60,597 nucleotides of DNA from an uncultured Acidimicrobiales bacterium (GTDB lineage: Bacteria > Actinomycetota > Acidimicrobiia > Acidimicrobiales > SZUA-35): contig CALKZY010000023.1 in NCBI GenBank assembly GCA_938002965.1, positions 1 to 60,597 of the forward strand, read 5' to 3'. Both the position numbers and the translations under genes were made by a program. A model generated the notes under the pieces. That model ran no database searches and had not been told where the DNA came from. It worked only from the letters and a program-made list of their open reading frames with translations. This document shows positions 32,135-41,680 of the stretch, piece by piece (within the stretch, counting starts at the first letter, position 1; each line of letters begins with the position of its first letter).

Positions 32135-33205
32135 CTAGTGCTGATCGATAATCGAATCGCCAGCCAGCCTAGCCGCTCCGTCACGGAGCGCCTTAGCCTG
32201 AGAGCTGCCCAGGCCGTCGACAGTGGCCAACTCGTCGGTAGAAGCACCTAACAGGCGTTGCAGCGAACCGAAGTGCTGTACGACCCGGTGAGCCTGGTAC
32301 TCATTGATCTGCGGCAGCTTCGACAGCAACCGGAACCCCCGAGACTCACATCGGGCATCGACGCTGTCGGAGTCCTCCAACAGGTTGAGAGACTTAGCTA
32401 GCAACTCGTCGTCGAACAATGCGTCGTCGTCCAAATAGGCCAAAGCGTCCAGAGCCTCCTCCACCGCCCCATGGCTGTACAAGGGCAGATAATCCATCAT
32501 CAGTAGCCGGCGCTCTTCCTCGAAGCCGATCTGAATCTCTTCCATTTGCAGGTGGACGAGGCGACCATCGGTTCCCAGTTCGATGAGGTTGTGCTCGATC
32601 TCGTCGGCGATGCGGCGAACCATCTCCATTCGCTGCATGATTTCGACGACGTCACGAACGGTTACCAGATCCTCAGCCTCAAGGGCCATGAGTTTGCGCG
32701 AGATCTGACTGAGTCTGGCCCGATAGCGCTCAAGAGTTTGGAGAGCCTGATTCGATCGTTCAAGTAGACGGCTGGATGAATGCACCGGACTCATGTGATC
32801 CCCGATGTAAACCTGAATCTGCTTGCGAGACTCCGAAACGGTAATGACCGGTGTGTTGAGCATTTTGGCCACCCGCTCGGCCGTTCGGTGGCGGGTTCCG
32901 GTCTCGGAGGTGGCCACGTTCGGATTCGGAACCAGGTGGACATTGGCACGGGCGATTCGGGAAACGTCCTTGGACATGATGATGGCGCCGTCCATCTTGG
33001 CGAGCTCCGCCAGCCGTTGGGGCGTGAAGGACGCATCAAGCAGGAACCCGCCGGAGCAGATGTTTAACACGTCGGCGCCATCGCCTATGACGATCAGCCC
33101 ACCTCGGCCAGACTGGAGAACACGATCCAGTCCATCACGGAAGGGAGAGCCGGGCGCGAGAAGAGCCAAAGCTCGATTCAGCGCGGCATCCGGTCGCAGC
33201 TCCAT
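32135..33205 (-). CDS. disA: DNA integrity scanning protein DisA, diadenylate cyclase
   Basis: The protein is 356 aa. The N-terminal DAC domain has DGA (72-74) in KMDGAIIMSKD and RHR (105-107) in GTRHRTAERVA, the catalytic pair for c-di-AMP synthesis. A helical linker follows (TLERYRARLSQISRKLMALE), then a C-terminal helix-hairpin-helix domain (LGASTDELATVDGLGSSQAK). It scans DNA for branched structures and stops making c-di-AMP there. It follows radA by 89 bp, the common actinobacterial and Bacillus pairing. Confidence 0.97.
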   Translation of the reverse strand: MELRPDAALNRALALLAPGSPFRDGLDRVLQSGRGGLIVIGDGADVLNICSGGFLLDASFTPQRLAELAKMDGAIIMSKDVSRIARANVHLVPNPNVATSETGTRHRTAERVAKMLNTPVITVSESRKQIQVYIGDHMSPVHSSSRLLERSNQALQTLERYRARLSQISRKLMALEAEDLVTVRDVVEIMQRMEMVRRIADEIEHNLIELGTDGRLVHLQMEEIQIGFEEERRLLMMDYLPLYSHGAVEEALDALAYLDDDALFDDELLAKSLNLLEDSDSVDARCESRGFRLLSKLPQINEYQAHRVVQHFGSLQRLLGASTDELATVDGLGSSQAKALRDGAARLAGDSIIDQH

Positions 33206-33294
33206 GGTTCAATGCTAGACGATAGCCACCTCGTGCCACCGGCCCTACCTCCTCAAGGTCCGCCCAAGGCCGGCTCAAACCGTGTTAACCCCAC

Positions 33295-34671
33295 CTAGTC
33301 AGCGGCGCTGCCCTCAACCTCTTCGGGAACCAATTCGAGGGCGTGCAGGAGGGTTTTAGCCTTCAACAGCCTCAAACCGGTTGGCCCCTTGACTGTCGAC
33401 TCCGGGACCACCGCGGCCCGGAAGCCCATGCGGTACGCCTCCTGGAGCCGGGCCTCGATCATGGGGACCGAGCGAATCTCGCCCCCAAGGCCGATCTCAC
33501 CGCAAGCAACGACCTGTGGCGCCACGGGACGGTTGTCCATAGCCGAAGCAACAGCCAACGCCACCCCGAGATCGGCCGCCGGTTCGGTGACCGACACCCC
33601 GCCGGCCACCGAAAGGAAAAGATCCACGCCATCAAGGCGATAACCGGCGCGGCATGACAACACAGCGCGCAGCATGTCGACCCGACGTGCCGCCAAACCT
33701 TGGGCCGTCGAATGTCCACCGTTGCCGACTCCGACGGCCAACGCCTGAAGTTCGGTCAAGAAAGGGCGACGCCCGGACAGACAAGGCAGCACAACCGATC
33801 CCGAAAGTCCCGGCTGGCGATCGGCCAGGAAGCGATCGGACGGATCGGGAACCGAGCGCAAACCATCGGCCGACATCTCGAAAATCCCAAGTTCACTAGT
33901 TGGCCCGAAGCGGTGTTTGACGGTGCGGAGAAACCGCAGACTGCCTGAACGGTCACCGTCGAAGGTGATGACGGTGTCGACCATATGCTCAAGCACCCGT
34001 GGGCCGGCGATCGAACCATCTTTGGTGACATGACCAATCATCAACAGCGATACAGACGCCGCCTTTGCTGCTTCGATCAGCGCAGCGGCAGAAGCCTTGA
34101 CCTGCTTCACCGATCCAGCGGCGGAATCGACCTCGGGTCGATGCATGGTCTGAACAGAATCGACGATCACCAACTGCGGGCGACGGTCGGCTATGACTGC
34201 GACCACGGAGTCAACCGACGTTTCATCTAGAACCATCAACGACTCCGGCAGCGGGCCGAGCCGACGAGCTCGGGCCGCTATCTGACTCGGCGCCTCCTCC
34301 CCCGACACGACGATGACCAGACCTCCCGAGGCGGCCGTTGACGCCGCCAGCTGAAGGGTCAGGGTTGACTTTCCCACGCCGGGCTCACCGGCCAGCAGAG
34401 TTGACGAGCCTGCGGTCAAACCGCCGCCCAGTACCTGGTCAAACTCCGCCACCCCGGTCGGCACTGGTAGTGCCAGATCCGAGTCGATTTCGGCGATGGC
34501 GGCGAGAGATCGGGGGTCAGGACATGAATCCCGAGAACGCCTCCGAGCCGAATCCAACAACGACTGTTCTTCCAGCGTCGCCCAAGCGCCACACTGCGGA
34601 CAGCAACCGGTCCATGAGTGAGCTTGCGCTCCACATTCGGTGCAGCTGAATACCCGGCGCCTCTTTCCCAT
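33295..34671 (-). CDS. radA: DNA repair protein RadA
   Basis: The protein is 458 aa. The zinc finger is C10-x2-C13 ... C24-x2-C27. Walker A is GEPGVGKS (95-102) and Walker B is PQLVIVDSVQT. The RadA-specific KNRFG motif reads KHRFG in TVKHRFGPTSELGIFEM. The C-terminal Lon-protease-like domain has AVASAMDNRPVAPQVVACGE and GLGGEIRSVPMIEARLQEA. It promotes branch migration in recombination. The Asn-to-His change in KNRFG is conservative but unusual. Confidence 0.96.
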   Translation of the reverse strand: MGKRRRVFSCTECGAQAHSWTGCCPQCGAWATLEEQSLLDSARRRSRDSCPDPRSLAAIAEIDSDLALPVPTGVAEFDQVLGGGLTAGSSTLLAGEPGVGKSTLTLQLAASTAASGGLVIVVSGEEAPSQIAARARRLGPLPESLMVLDETSVDSVVAVIADRRPQLVIVDSVQTMHRPEVDSAAGSVKQVKASAAALIEAAKAASVSLLMIGHVTKDGSIAGPRVLEHMVDTVITFDGDRSGSLRFLRTVKHRFGPTSELGIFEMSADGLRSVPDPSDRFLADRQPGLSGSVVLPCLSGRRPFLTELQALAVGVGNGGHSTAQGLAARRVDMLRAVLSCRAGYRLDGVDLFLSVAGGVSVTEPAADLGVALAVASAMDNRPVAPQVVACGEIGLGGEIRSVPMIEARLQEAYRMGFRAAVVPESTVKGPTGLRLLKAKTLLHALELVPEEVEGSAAD

Positions 34672-34727
34672 ACCCCCAAACAGTACCTATGGGCTGTGAC
34701 ACCGAAATCAGTGACACCGAACGAGGC

Positions 34728-35993
34728 TCAGACGGGCGCTGTGACTGATACAGGAGTCACCTGTGGCTCACTTCGGCCCAGCGACACAGAAGCCACCAGA
34801 GCCAACACCATGCAACCAATCCACACCGGCTGATAGCTTCCCAGCCGGTCAACAACGAACCCCGCCATTGGAGAACCAAAACTAAGCCCACTGAGGAATC
34901 CGAGCATCACAATGCCCGACGCCCTGCCGGCCACTTGGCGAGGAACCACCATAATGATGGCCAACATGGCAACCGCATTCCAGGCGCCAATGCCAACGGC
35001 CTGAAGAATGGTCGAAGGCCACGGCAGCCATGCACCGACCGTCGGGGTTAAGACCAGAGTCACGCAGTACACGGCGCCGATAAGAGCAAGAATCCGCAAC
35101 AAGCGGGCCGGGGGAATCAGCGCCTCCGCCACCTTGCCGGCGGCAATTCTGGCCACGATTCCAAGCAAACCACCGGCAGCCACCAGCAAACCGGCCTCGG
35201 AAACCGACATACCAACCACCTCGTGGGCCCACAGAGGGAAGAAACGGCTGCTGGCGCCACCAACCGTGCCAGCTAACAGAGCATAAAGCGTGAGACGCCA
35301 GATCCACGGTGGCACGGCATCGTCAGCGACATCGACGGTCTCCGTGAACTCAGCTCGAGCAGCCGATTCGGGGGCACCTGGACCGCCGTTCGCCGGCCCG
35401 TCACCGACCGGCACCGCCTCGGAGTCACGAGGCAGGGCCAACACAACGGCAATTCCAATCCAGAAGAAAATGGCGTATACCCAGACTGCTCCGCGCCAGC
35501 CGATCCACAGCGCCAGCGTCGGCAAGGTCAGACCAGAGAGGAAGATCCCGAATTGGACACCTGACTGCTTGATGCCGGTAACCGTCCCTCTGGCGCCGAC
35601 CGGAACCCTTTCGGCAATCAATGCGTTAGTGGCAGGGTTTCCCCACCCCTGCGGGAGACCACCGATCACGGCCGCCACCGTCAGCATGGCGGCATTGGGC
35701 GCCAGCGCCATGACCGCCATGCTTGCCCCGCTCAAAACCATGACCACCAGGGCGGCCGACCGAGGACCGATCCGATCGGTAACCCGACCCGACCACGGTG
35801 CGGTCACAGCACCGACCATGGTGTTCACCGCCCCGATCAAGCCAATCATGGTTCGGCTCAGCCCAAACTCATCCAGCAGATCCACCGTCAGAACGGCAAC
35901 GGCGAACAGGTAAAACGATGACCCTGTCATAACCCATACCAACAGGACAGGTAGTCCGAAACGGCCGGCTCCGGACTCGCCGGCCGCGGTCAA
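34728..35993 (-). CDS. Major facilitator superfamily transporter
   Basis: The protein is 421 aa with about 12 hydrophobic segments in two halves, split by a cytoplasmic loop at about 195-230. The loop after segment 2 reads GAVTAPWSGRVTDRIGPRSA, the MFS signature between helices 2 and 3. No substrate can be inferred. The start overlaps the previous gene's stop (ATGA), so it is cotranscribed with the lipoprotein-HAD fusion upstream. Confidence 0.9.
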   Translation of the reverse strand: MTAAGESGAGRFGLPVLLVWVMTGSSFYLFAVAVLTVDLLDEFGLSRTMIGLIGAVNTMVGAVTAPWSGRVTDRIGPRSAALVVMVLSGASMAVMALAPNAAMLTVAAVIGGLPQGWGNPATNALIAERVPVGARGTVTGIKQSGVQFGIFLSGLTLPTLALWIGWRGAVWVYAIFFWIGIAVVLALPRDSEAVPVGDGPANGGPGAPESAARAEFTETVDVADDAVPPWIWRLTLYALLAGTVGGASSRFFPLWAHEVVGMSVSEAGLLVAAGGLLGIVARIAAGKVAEALIPPARLLRILALIGAVYCVTLVLTPTVGAWLPWPSTILQAVGIGAWNAVAMLAIIMVVPRQVAGRASGIVMLGFLSGLSFGSPMAGFVVDRLGSYQPVWIGCMVLALVASVSLGRSEPQVTPVSVTAPV

Positions 35994-37594
35994 TTGCCGA
36001 AGGCCTCTCCAGGGACACCGGATGCGGTCTCCCGTGGGGTGTGATCCTCCCCGGTTTCGAAGCTTCGCATCAACTCATGACCCCTCGCTTGCTCACGTGT
36101 TCCACCGGGATTGAACCAGGCGGTACCGAACCCGTACGTCCGGGCAGCGTCGAGAGTATCGAGGTTGTCGTCCACTATGAGAATCAAGTGGGCCGGTACG
36201 CCGGTCACTCGGCGCAACACTTCAAAGAGCGGCACTTCAGGCTTACGGACCCCCACCGAGCCGCTAACCACCCACTGATCGATCAAGCTGTCCAGACTGT
36301 GGCTGATCCGAAGCTTGTTCGCCCACTCGGCGGCGTCGTTGGTAATACAGGCGGCCCGGATTCCGTGCGATCGCAGGCGACGCAGATACTTGACCACCCC
36401 AGGTGTCAGCTGATGCAAAGCAAGGTATTCGTGATCAAGGTAGTTTGCGTCGCCGAAGACGCCGATTGCGGGCCAGAAGGACGCCGTGGTCATCCGACCC
36501 AGACTCATCTCGCGAGCTCTGGCACTGATCTGCTCGTCAGGCACGGTAGACCCACGGCTGCGGGCAAACGGAATCAGAAGCCTGTTGATGTCGTCGCCCT
36601 CTTGGTACAGGACGCCCATGCCGTCGAGGGCCACCACCTGGAATGTGCCCGGACGATGCCGCAGCGAGCCGTCACCGAGATTCAGATCGCCCTGCGAGGC
36701 GTCGACAGACTCAGCCCGATTGACAGCCCGGCCCCTGGCGTCAACCGGCCCTTGAACTCTGGGCCGGGATCGCTGACGACGGCGGCTACCCAGATAACGC
36801 AGGAAGCGGGCCAGCAGAATGATGGCGGCCAACACTCCAGCGACAACCGAAACACCGCGAAGGACCTGTGCCAAGATCGAACGTTCAGTGGTGGCCAAGG
36901 CGACAGAGAGCTCGCCCTCCAGAAGCGTTCGCTGCCACGACGACGTCACCGACGTTTCACCTTGGGCCCTGGACCCGGTCGACAGATCCTCTTGGAGTTG
37001 GCCGGGCATGGTGGCCGTGAACTGAACGCTGACGTCTTCTTCTTCAGCGCCGTACAACTCGGCCAGCGTCTGCAAGGACTGTGTCTGGCCGATCAGTACC
37101 TGCTCCAGCTGCTGATCTGAGAAGATGTCGAAGCCCCCGGACACGTCGAGACGGCCGTTGAGAGAGTACGCCAGCTGACCGAAACTCTGCTGACGGGCCA
37201 AGACGAAGTCCTTGAAGATGCCGTCCTCGCCTCCGAGCTCCTCCAAGATGTCGGTCATCTGCGGCGGGTCGCCGAACGGTTTGCTGGCCCGAATCTCGAT
37301 GCCGCCAGTGCTGGTCTCAGTTGGAGGTTCAGTTTGCCAACCGGACTCGGCCAGATCTTCGAGCGGGATACCGGTGGCGTTCTCCTCCAGATCGCGCAAA
37401 GCGTCGGCCGCCTCGGCATCAAGCTCAACAGAGGCTTCGACCACACCGGAGCCATCGTCGGCGACCGTCACGTCAACTTCAAGGTCGGCTTGACAGGCCG
37501 AGGTAAACAGCGCTGTCAACAGTAGACCCAGCGTTGCCGGGCGGCGAACAAGTCGACGATTCAGGCGCGATATTGCGGCGTGGTCCAAATCCAC
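35990..37594 (-). CDS. Predicted lipoprotein domain fused through a membrane helix to a HAD-like domain
   Basis: The protein is 534 aa. A signal sequence ends at Cys34 (LFTSAC). Residues about 36-240 form an LppM/DUF3153-like extracytoplasmic domain (LEVDVTVADDGSGVVEASVE). A transmembrane helix spans about 246-268, followed by a basic stop-transfer (RRRQRSRPR). The cytoplasmic C-terminal HAD domain has motif I VALDGMGVLY, motif II ACITNDA, motif III VGVRKPEVPLF and motif IV LIVDDNLDTLDAA. The nucleophile Asp324 is present but the +2 acid is Met326. A surface sensor joined to a HAD-like effector is an unusual arrangement. Confidence 0.75.
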   Translation of the reverse strand: MDLDHAAISRLNRRLVRRPATLGLLLTALFTSACQADLEVDVTVADDGSGVVEASVELDAEAADALRDLEENATGIPLEDLAESGWQTEPPTETSTGGIEIRASKPFGDPPQMTDILEELGGEDGIFKDFVLARQQSFGQLAYSLNGRLDVSGGFDIFSDQQLEQVLIGQTQSLQTLAELYGAEEEDVSVQFTATMPGQLQEDLSTGSRAQGETSVTSSWQRTLLEGELSVALATTERSILAQVLRGVSVVAGVLAAIILLARFLRYLGSRRRQRSRPRVQGPVDARGRAVNRAESVDASQGDLNLGDGSLRHRPGTFQVVALDGMGVLYQEGDDINRLLIPFARSRGSTVPDEQISARAREMSLGRMTTASFWPAIGVFGDANYLDHEYLALHQLTPGVVKYLRRLRSHGIRAACITNDAAEWANKLRISHSLDSLIDQWVVSGSVGVRKPEVPLFEVLRRVTGVPAHLILIVDDNLDTLDAARTYGFGTAWFNPGGTREQARGHELMRSFETGEDHTPRETASGVPGEAFGN

Positions 37595-37627
37595 GCCGTC
37601 AACACTACTGGCGTATGACGCGACAAT

Positions 37628-37653
37628 GGGCCCGCCGCCGAAGCGACAGGCCC
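37628..37653 (-). terminator. Hairpin terminator after clpC
   Basis: An 11-bp stem (two G-U pairs) closed by a UUCG tetraloop lies about 40 bp beyond the clpC stop on the minus strand. There is little U-tract, as is common in GC-rich actinobacteria. Confidence 0.75.
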
Positions 37654-37691
37654 GTCATTCACAAATTCGGTCGGCCGGATTGGCCTGCCGT

Positions 37692-40223
37692 CTAGGTCTC
37701 TTCGCCAGCTTCTGCTAGCTCAGGCGTGGATGGAGGCTCAAAGCCTTCGTGGGCAGTGAAGCTCAGACCCCGCTTGCCGTTCTCGTCGGTTTCGACGTCG
37801 ACAACGATGATCTGCCCGGCCCGGAACTCCTTGTACAGCAGCTTCTCGGACAGGATGTCTTCGATCTGACGCTGAATGGCCCGACGCAGCGGGCGAGCGC
37901 CCATGGTGGGGTCATAGCCGACATCAGCCAAGTGATGCTTGGCCTCGACGGTCAGCTCCATACCGATTCCCTGGCCTTCGAGCTGGTTAACAGTGCGCTT
38001 GATCATCAGGTCGACGATCTCGGTCACTTCGGCTCGGCTCAGCTCATGGAACACGATGGTTTCATCGATGCGGTTGAGGAACTCGGGTCGGAAGTGAACC
38101 TTGAGCGCCTCATTGACCTTTTCCTTCATCCGCTCGTAGGTCACAGCCTCGTCGTTCTTGGAGAAGCCGAGGGTGGCCTTGCGCAGATCTTGGGTTCCCA
38201 GGTTGGAGGTCATGATCAGCACGGTGTTACGGAAGTCGACCGAACGGCCCTGCGAGTCGGTGAGTCGGCCTTCCTCCAGAATCTGGAGCAGAGCGTTAAA
38301 GACGTCGGGGTGGGCCTTTTCGATCTCGTCGAACAGCACCACGGAGAACGGCTTGCGGCGCACCGACTCGGTCAGCTGGCCACCTTCCTCGTAGCCGACG
38401 TAACCGGGAGGTGAGCCGACCAGGCGGCTGACCGTGTGCTTCTCCATGTACTCCGACATGTCGAGGGTGATCAGGGCCTTGTCGTCACCGAAGAGGAACT
38501 CCGACAGTGTCTTGGCCAACTCGGTCTTGCCCACACCGGTGGGGCCAAGGAAGATGAACGAACCGGACGGACGGTTGGGGTCCTTGAGGCCGGCCCTGGT
38601 ACGACGGATCGACTGGGAGACGGCGTGAATGGCGTCCTCTTGGCCGATGACTCGCTTGTGCAGCTCGTCTTCCATGCGCAGGAGCTTTTCGGTCTCCTCC
38701 TCGGTGAGTTTGTACACAGGGATGCCGGTCCAGATAGACAGCACTTCGGCGATGGATTCCTCGTTGACCTCGTCGAACAAGTCGACACCGGAGGCCTTGA
38801 TCTCGGTCTCCATCTCTTCCTTCTTGCCCAGCAGTTCCTTCTCTGAGTCACGAAGGCGACCGGCTTCTTCGAAGTCCTGTTGCTCTACCGCTTCCTTCTT
38901 GCGGTTGACGACCTCGGAAAGCTCGTTCTCGATCTCTTTGAATGCCGGCGGGGTGGCCATGCGCTTGATCCGAAGCCTTGAACCGGCCTCATCGATGAGG
39001 TCGATTGCTTTGTCCGGCAGGTGGCGGTCGGAGATGTAGCGGTCGGCCAGGTTGGCCGACGCCACCAAAGCCTGGTCGGTGATGGTCACACGATGGTGAC
39101 TCTCGTAACGGTCCCTAAGGCCTTTGAGAATCTCGATGGTGTGCTCAACCGTCGGCTCCTCAACCTTGATGGGCTGGAAACGGCGCTCAAGAGCAGCATC
39201 CTTCTCTAGGTGCTTGCGATACTCGTCAAGGGTGGTGGCACCGATGGTTTGAAGTTCGCCTCGGGCCAACATCGGCTTGAGAATCGAGGCTGCGTCGATA
39301 GCGCCTTCAGCTGCTCCGGCTCCCACCAAGGTGTGGAGCTCATCGATGAACAGAATGATGTCGCCTCGGGTCTTGATTTCCTTCAAGACCTTTTTGAGGC
39401 GTTCCTCGAAGTCGCCGCGGTAGCGAGAACCGGCGACAAGCGCACCCAGGTCCAGCGTGTAGAGCTGCTTGCCGTGGAGAGTTTCTGGAACCTCGTCCTC
39501 GGCGATCTGCTGGGCCAGGCCCTCGACGATGGCGGTCTTGCCAACACCGGGCTCACCAATGAGAACCGGGTTGTTCTTCGTGCGCCGGGACAACACCTGC
39601 ATGACCCGCTCGGCTTCACGGGCTCGGCCGATGACCGGGTCGAGCTTTTTCTCGCGAGCCAGCTGGGTCAGATTGCGGCCAAACTGGTCGAGGATGAGCG
39701 AGCCTGACGGGCTGTCTGATCCGCTTCCACCGCTGGTGGCCGACGTCTTACCTTCGCCGGTGGCACCGCTTGAGCCCGAGGGGCCGGAGTAGCCGGACAG
39801 AAGTTGAATGACCTGCTGACGAACCCGGGACAGATCGGCACCCAACTTCACCAACACCTGCGCCGCGACACCCTCACCCTCACGGATAAGACCGAGCAGA
39901 ATGTGCTCGGTACCGATGTAGTTGTGGCCCAACTGGAGCGCTTCACGCAGCGACAGCTCCAGCACCTTCTTGGCCCGAGGGGTGAACGGGATGTGCCCGC
40001 TGGGGGACGAACCGCCCTGCCCAATGATGTCCTCAACCTGGTTGCGCACGGCCTCCAGGGAAATCGACAACGCCTCAAGTGCCTTGGCGGCGACGCCCTC
40101 GCCCTCGTGAATGAGCCCGAGCAGAATGTGCTCGGTGCCGATGTAGTTGTGATTTAGGAGACGTGCTTCCTCCTGGGCCAGAACAACAACTCGGCGAGCT
40201 CGGTCTGTAAAGCGTTCGAACAT
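37692..40223 (-). CDS. clpC: ATP-dependent Clp protease ATP-binding subunit ClpC
   Basis: The protein is 843 aa, the usual length. The N-domain has two repeats ([20 protein letters not shown] and its near copy). AAA-1 has Walker A GEPGVGKT. The UVR-type coiled middle domain follows ([20 protein letters not shown]). AAA-2 has Walker A GPTGVGKT and pore loop [12 protein letters not shown]. The ClpP-docking loop is ATLGFSKND. It unfolds proteins for ClpP. GGGAGA precedes the ATG. A ClgR-like box lies 111 bp upstream. Confidence 0.98.
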   Translation of the reverse strand: MFERFTDRARRVVVLAQEEARLLNHNYIGTEHILLGLIHEGEGVAAKALEALSISLEAVRNQVEDIIGQGGSSPSGHIPFTPRAKKVLELSLREALQLGHNYIGTEHILLGLIREGEGVAAQVLVKLGADLSRVRQQVIQLLSGYSGPSGSSGATGEGKTSATSGGSGSDSPSGSLILDQFGRNLTQLAREKKLDPVIGRAREAERVMQVLSRRTKNNPVLIGEPGVGKTAIVEGLAQQIAEDEVPETLHGKQLYTLDLGALVAGSRYRGDFEERLKKVLKEIKTRGDIILFIDELHTLVGAGAAEGAIDAASILKPMLARGELQTIGATTLDEYRKHLEKDAALERRFQPIKVEEPTVEHTIEILKGLRDRYESHHRVTITDQALVASANLADRYISDRHLPDKAIDLIDEAGSRLRIKRMATPPAFKEIENELSEVVNRKKEAVEQQDFEEAGRLRDSEKELLGKKEEMETEIKASGVDLFDEVNEESIAEVLSIWTGIPVYKLTEEETEKLLRMEDELHKRVIGQEDAIHAVSQSIRRTRAGLKDPNRPSGSFIFLGPTGVGKTELAKTLSEFLFGDDKALITLDMSEYMEKHTVSRLVGSPPGYVGYEEGGQLTESVRRKPFSVVLFDEIEKAHPDVFNALLQILEEGRLTDSQGRSVDFRNTVLIMTSNLGTQDLRKATLGFSKNDEAVTYERMKEKVNEALKVHFRPEFLNRIDETIVFHELSRAEVTEIVDLMIKRTVNQLEGQGIGMELTVEAKHHLADVGYDPTMGARPLRRAIQRQIEDILSEKLLYKEFRAGQIIVVDVETDENGKRGLSFTAHEGFEPPSTPELAEAGEET

Positions 40224-40333
40224 GGAGATTCTCCCGTTTGGGGGGCTTGGTGATCAGCGATCAGGTGTGGGGTCGGAGGCTGTGGTGCTTGGAATTGGCG
40301 ATCGAAAAGGCGGGTGCCGACGAAGCGAGTCAC

Positions 40334-40344
40334 CGCCAAAGGCG
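40334..40344. promoter_or_regulatory. ClgR-type operator upstream of clpC
   Basis: CGCCAAAGGCG fits the actinobacterial ClgR consensus CGCYNANRGCG (recalled from Corynebacterium and Streptomyces). ClgR activates clp genes under stress. The site is about 110 bp before the clpC start. Confidence 0.6.
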
Positions 40345-40651
40345 AAGCGATAAGTCTACTGGGCTGGGGGGAGTCTAGGTCCGGGACCCGTCCTCATACT
40401 AGATAGTCGGTCGTTATCACTCTAATCCTGAGTCTGCCAGGTAGAGAGTCGAGAGCACCTGTGCCCACGGATACAAGATGAATAGGCGGATGTAGGCGTT
40501 GCCAAGGCCGGCACTGATCCGCACCGCCATCGGGGACAACCCCAATCGACCCGTAACTATTTCCAAACCAGCTACGAAGTCGGGATCAGATGTCGTCTCG
40601 GGTCCAACGTCAGCCGAATGTCACGTCGAAAGCAGTTCTAATCGGTCGTTT

Positions 40652-41680
40652 ATGCGTCCAGTCGAGCCCGTCGCGCCGTACGGTAGACATGTGGAAGGAT
40701 CTCCCCTTCGTACATTGCCCACGGCAGCAGATGACAGTGCCCGGATCGAATCCATTCTGTTGAGCACCGTTCGGGTCGATGGCGACCCGTATCTCACTGA
40801 GATCGCGTCGCATCTCATCAAAGCCGGCGGCAAACGTCAACGCCCGATGTTCACCATTGTTTCCGCCGCCACCGGAGTGGACGACGGCGTCGCAGTACCC
40901 GACGACGTAGTCCGAGGCGGGGTGGCCGTCGAACTGGTCCAGGTCGGTTCGCTCTACCACGACGACGTGATTGACGAAGCCCAAATTCGGCGCACCGTTC
41001 CCAGCGTCAACGCACGGTGGGGAAACCTACGGGCCGTCTTGGCGGGTGATTTCTTGCTGGCCAAGGCCTCGGAAATCGCCGCCAGCCTCGGGACCGAAGT
41101 CGCCGGGCTGCTGGCCTCGACCATTGCCGAGCTTTGCAAAGGTCAGGTAGCGGAGCTTCAGACCCTGTTCAAAGTCGAGCGACGGGTGGATCAGTACTAC
41201 CCGTCCATCGCCGGGAAGACCGCGTCACTCTTCGCCGCCTCAACTCGGATCGGGGCCATCGTCGGGGGCTTCGACACCGACACTAAGGACCGCCTAACCG
41301 AATTCGGCCGCCTCTACGGGATGGCCTTTCAGGTGGTCGACGACATTCTCGACGTCATCGCCACCGATGAGCAGCTCGGCAAGCCGGCAGGCAAAGACAT
41401 GCTCGAAGGCGTCTACTCCCTCCCCGTTATCTACACGCTGGCCGCGGAACCCGGCGATCGGCTGCGGGAGCTTCTGGCCGATGGGTTGGACGATTCCGAC
41501 CGTTTGGCTGCCATCGAGTGCGTCCGACAAGGACCTGGCATCGATCAGTCCCTCGAAGTAGCCGCCGGATTCGTGTCCGATGCCCGCAAGGAAATTCTTG
41601 AGGTGTCGGACAACAAAGCGGCCCATGCCTTGGCCGACACCGCCTCAGCCCTGTTGACCTCGGTCGAACAAATCCGTTAG
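40652..41680 (+). CDS. Polyprenyl diphosphate synthase
   Basis: This is a trans-prenyltransferase of about 342 aa. The first aspartate-rich motif is in SLYHDDVIDEAQIRR and the second in FQVVDDILDVIA, with the conserved GGKRQRP upstream. It elongates allylic diphosphates, probably for menaquinone side chains or carotenoids, using products of the MEP pathway genes in this window. The start is uncertain: the frame is open from 40499, and I chose the ATG at 40652, which gives a family-typical length. Its stop overlaps the end of the convergent M15 gene by four bases. Confidence 0.9.
   Translation: MRPVEPVAPYGRHVEGSPLRTLPTAADDSARIESILLSTVRVDGDPYLTEIASHLIKAGGKRQRPMFTIVSAATGVDDGVAVPDDVVRGGVAVELVQVGSLYHDDVIDEAQIRRTVPSVNARWGNLRAVLAGDFLLAKASEIAASLGTEVAGLLASTIAELCKGQVAELQTLFKVERRVDQYYPSIAGKTASLFAASTRIGAIVGGFDTDTKDRLTEFGRLYGMAFQVVDDILDVIATDEQLGKPAGKDMLEGVYSLPVIYTLAAEPGDRLRELLADGLDDSDRLAAIECVRQGPGIDQSLEVAAGFVSDARKEILEVSDNKAAHALADTASALLTSVEQIR

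Noticed and set aside
36041..37120. 359-aa open frame on the plus strand
   Set aside because: It is antisense to the lipoprotein-HAD gene with no recognisable domain or start signal.
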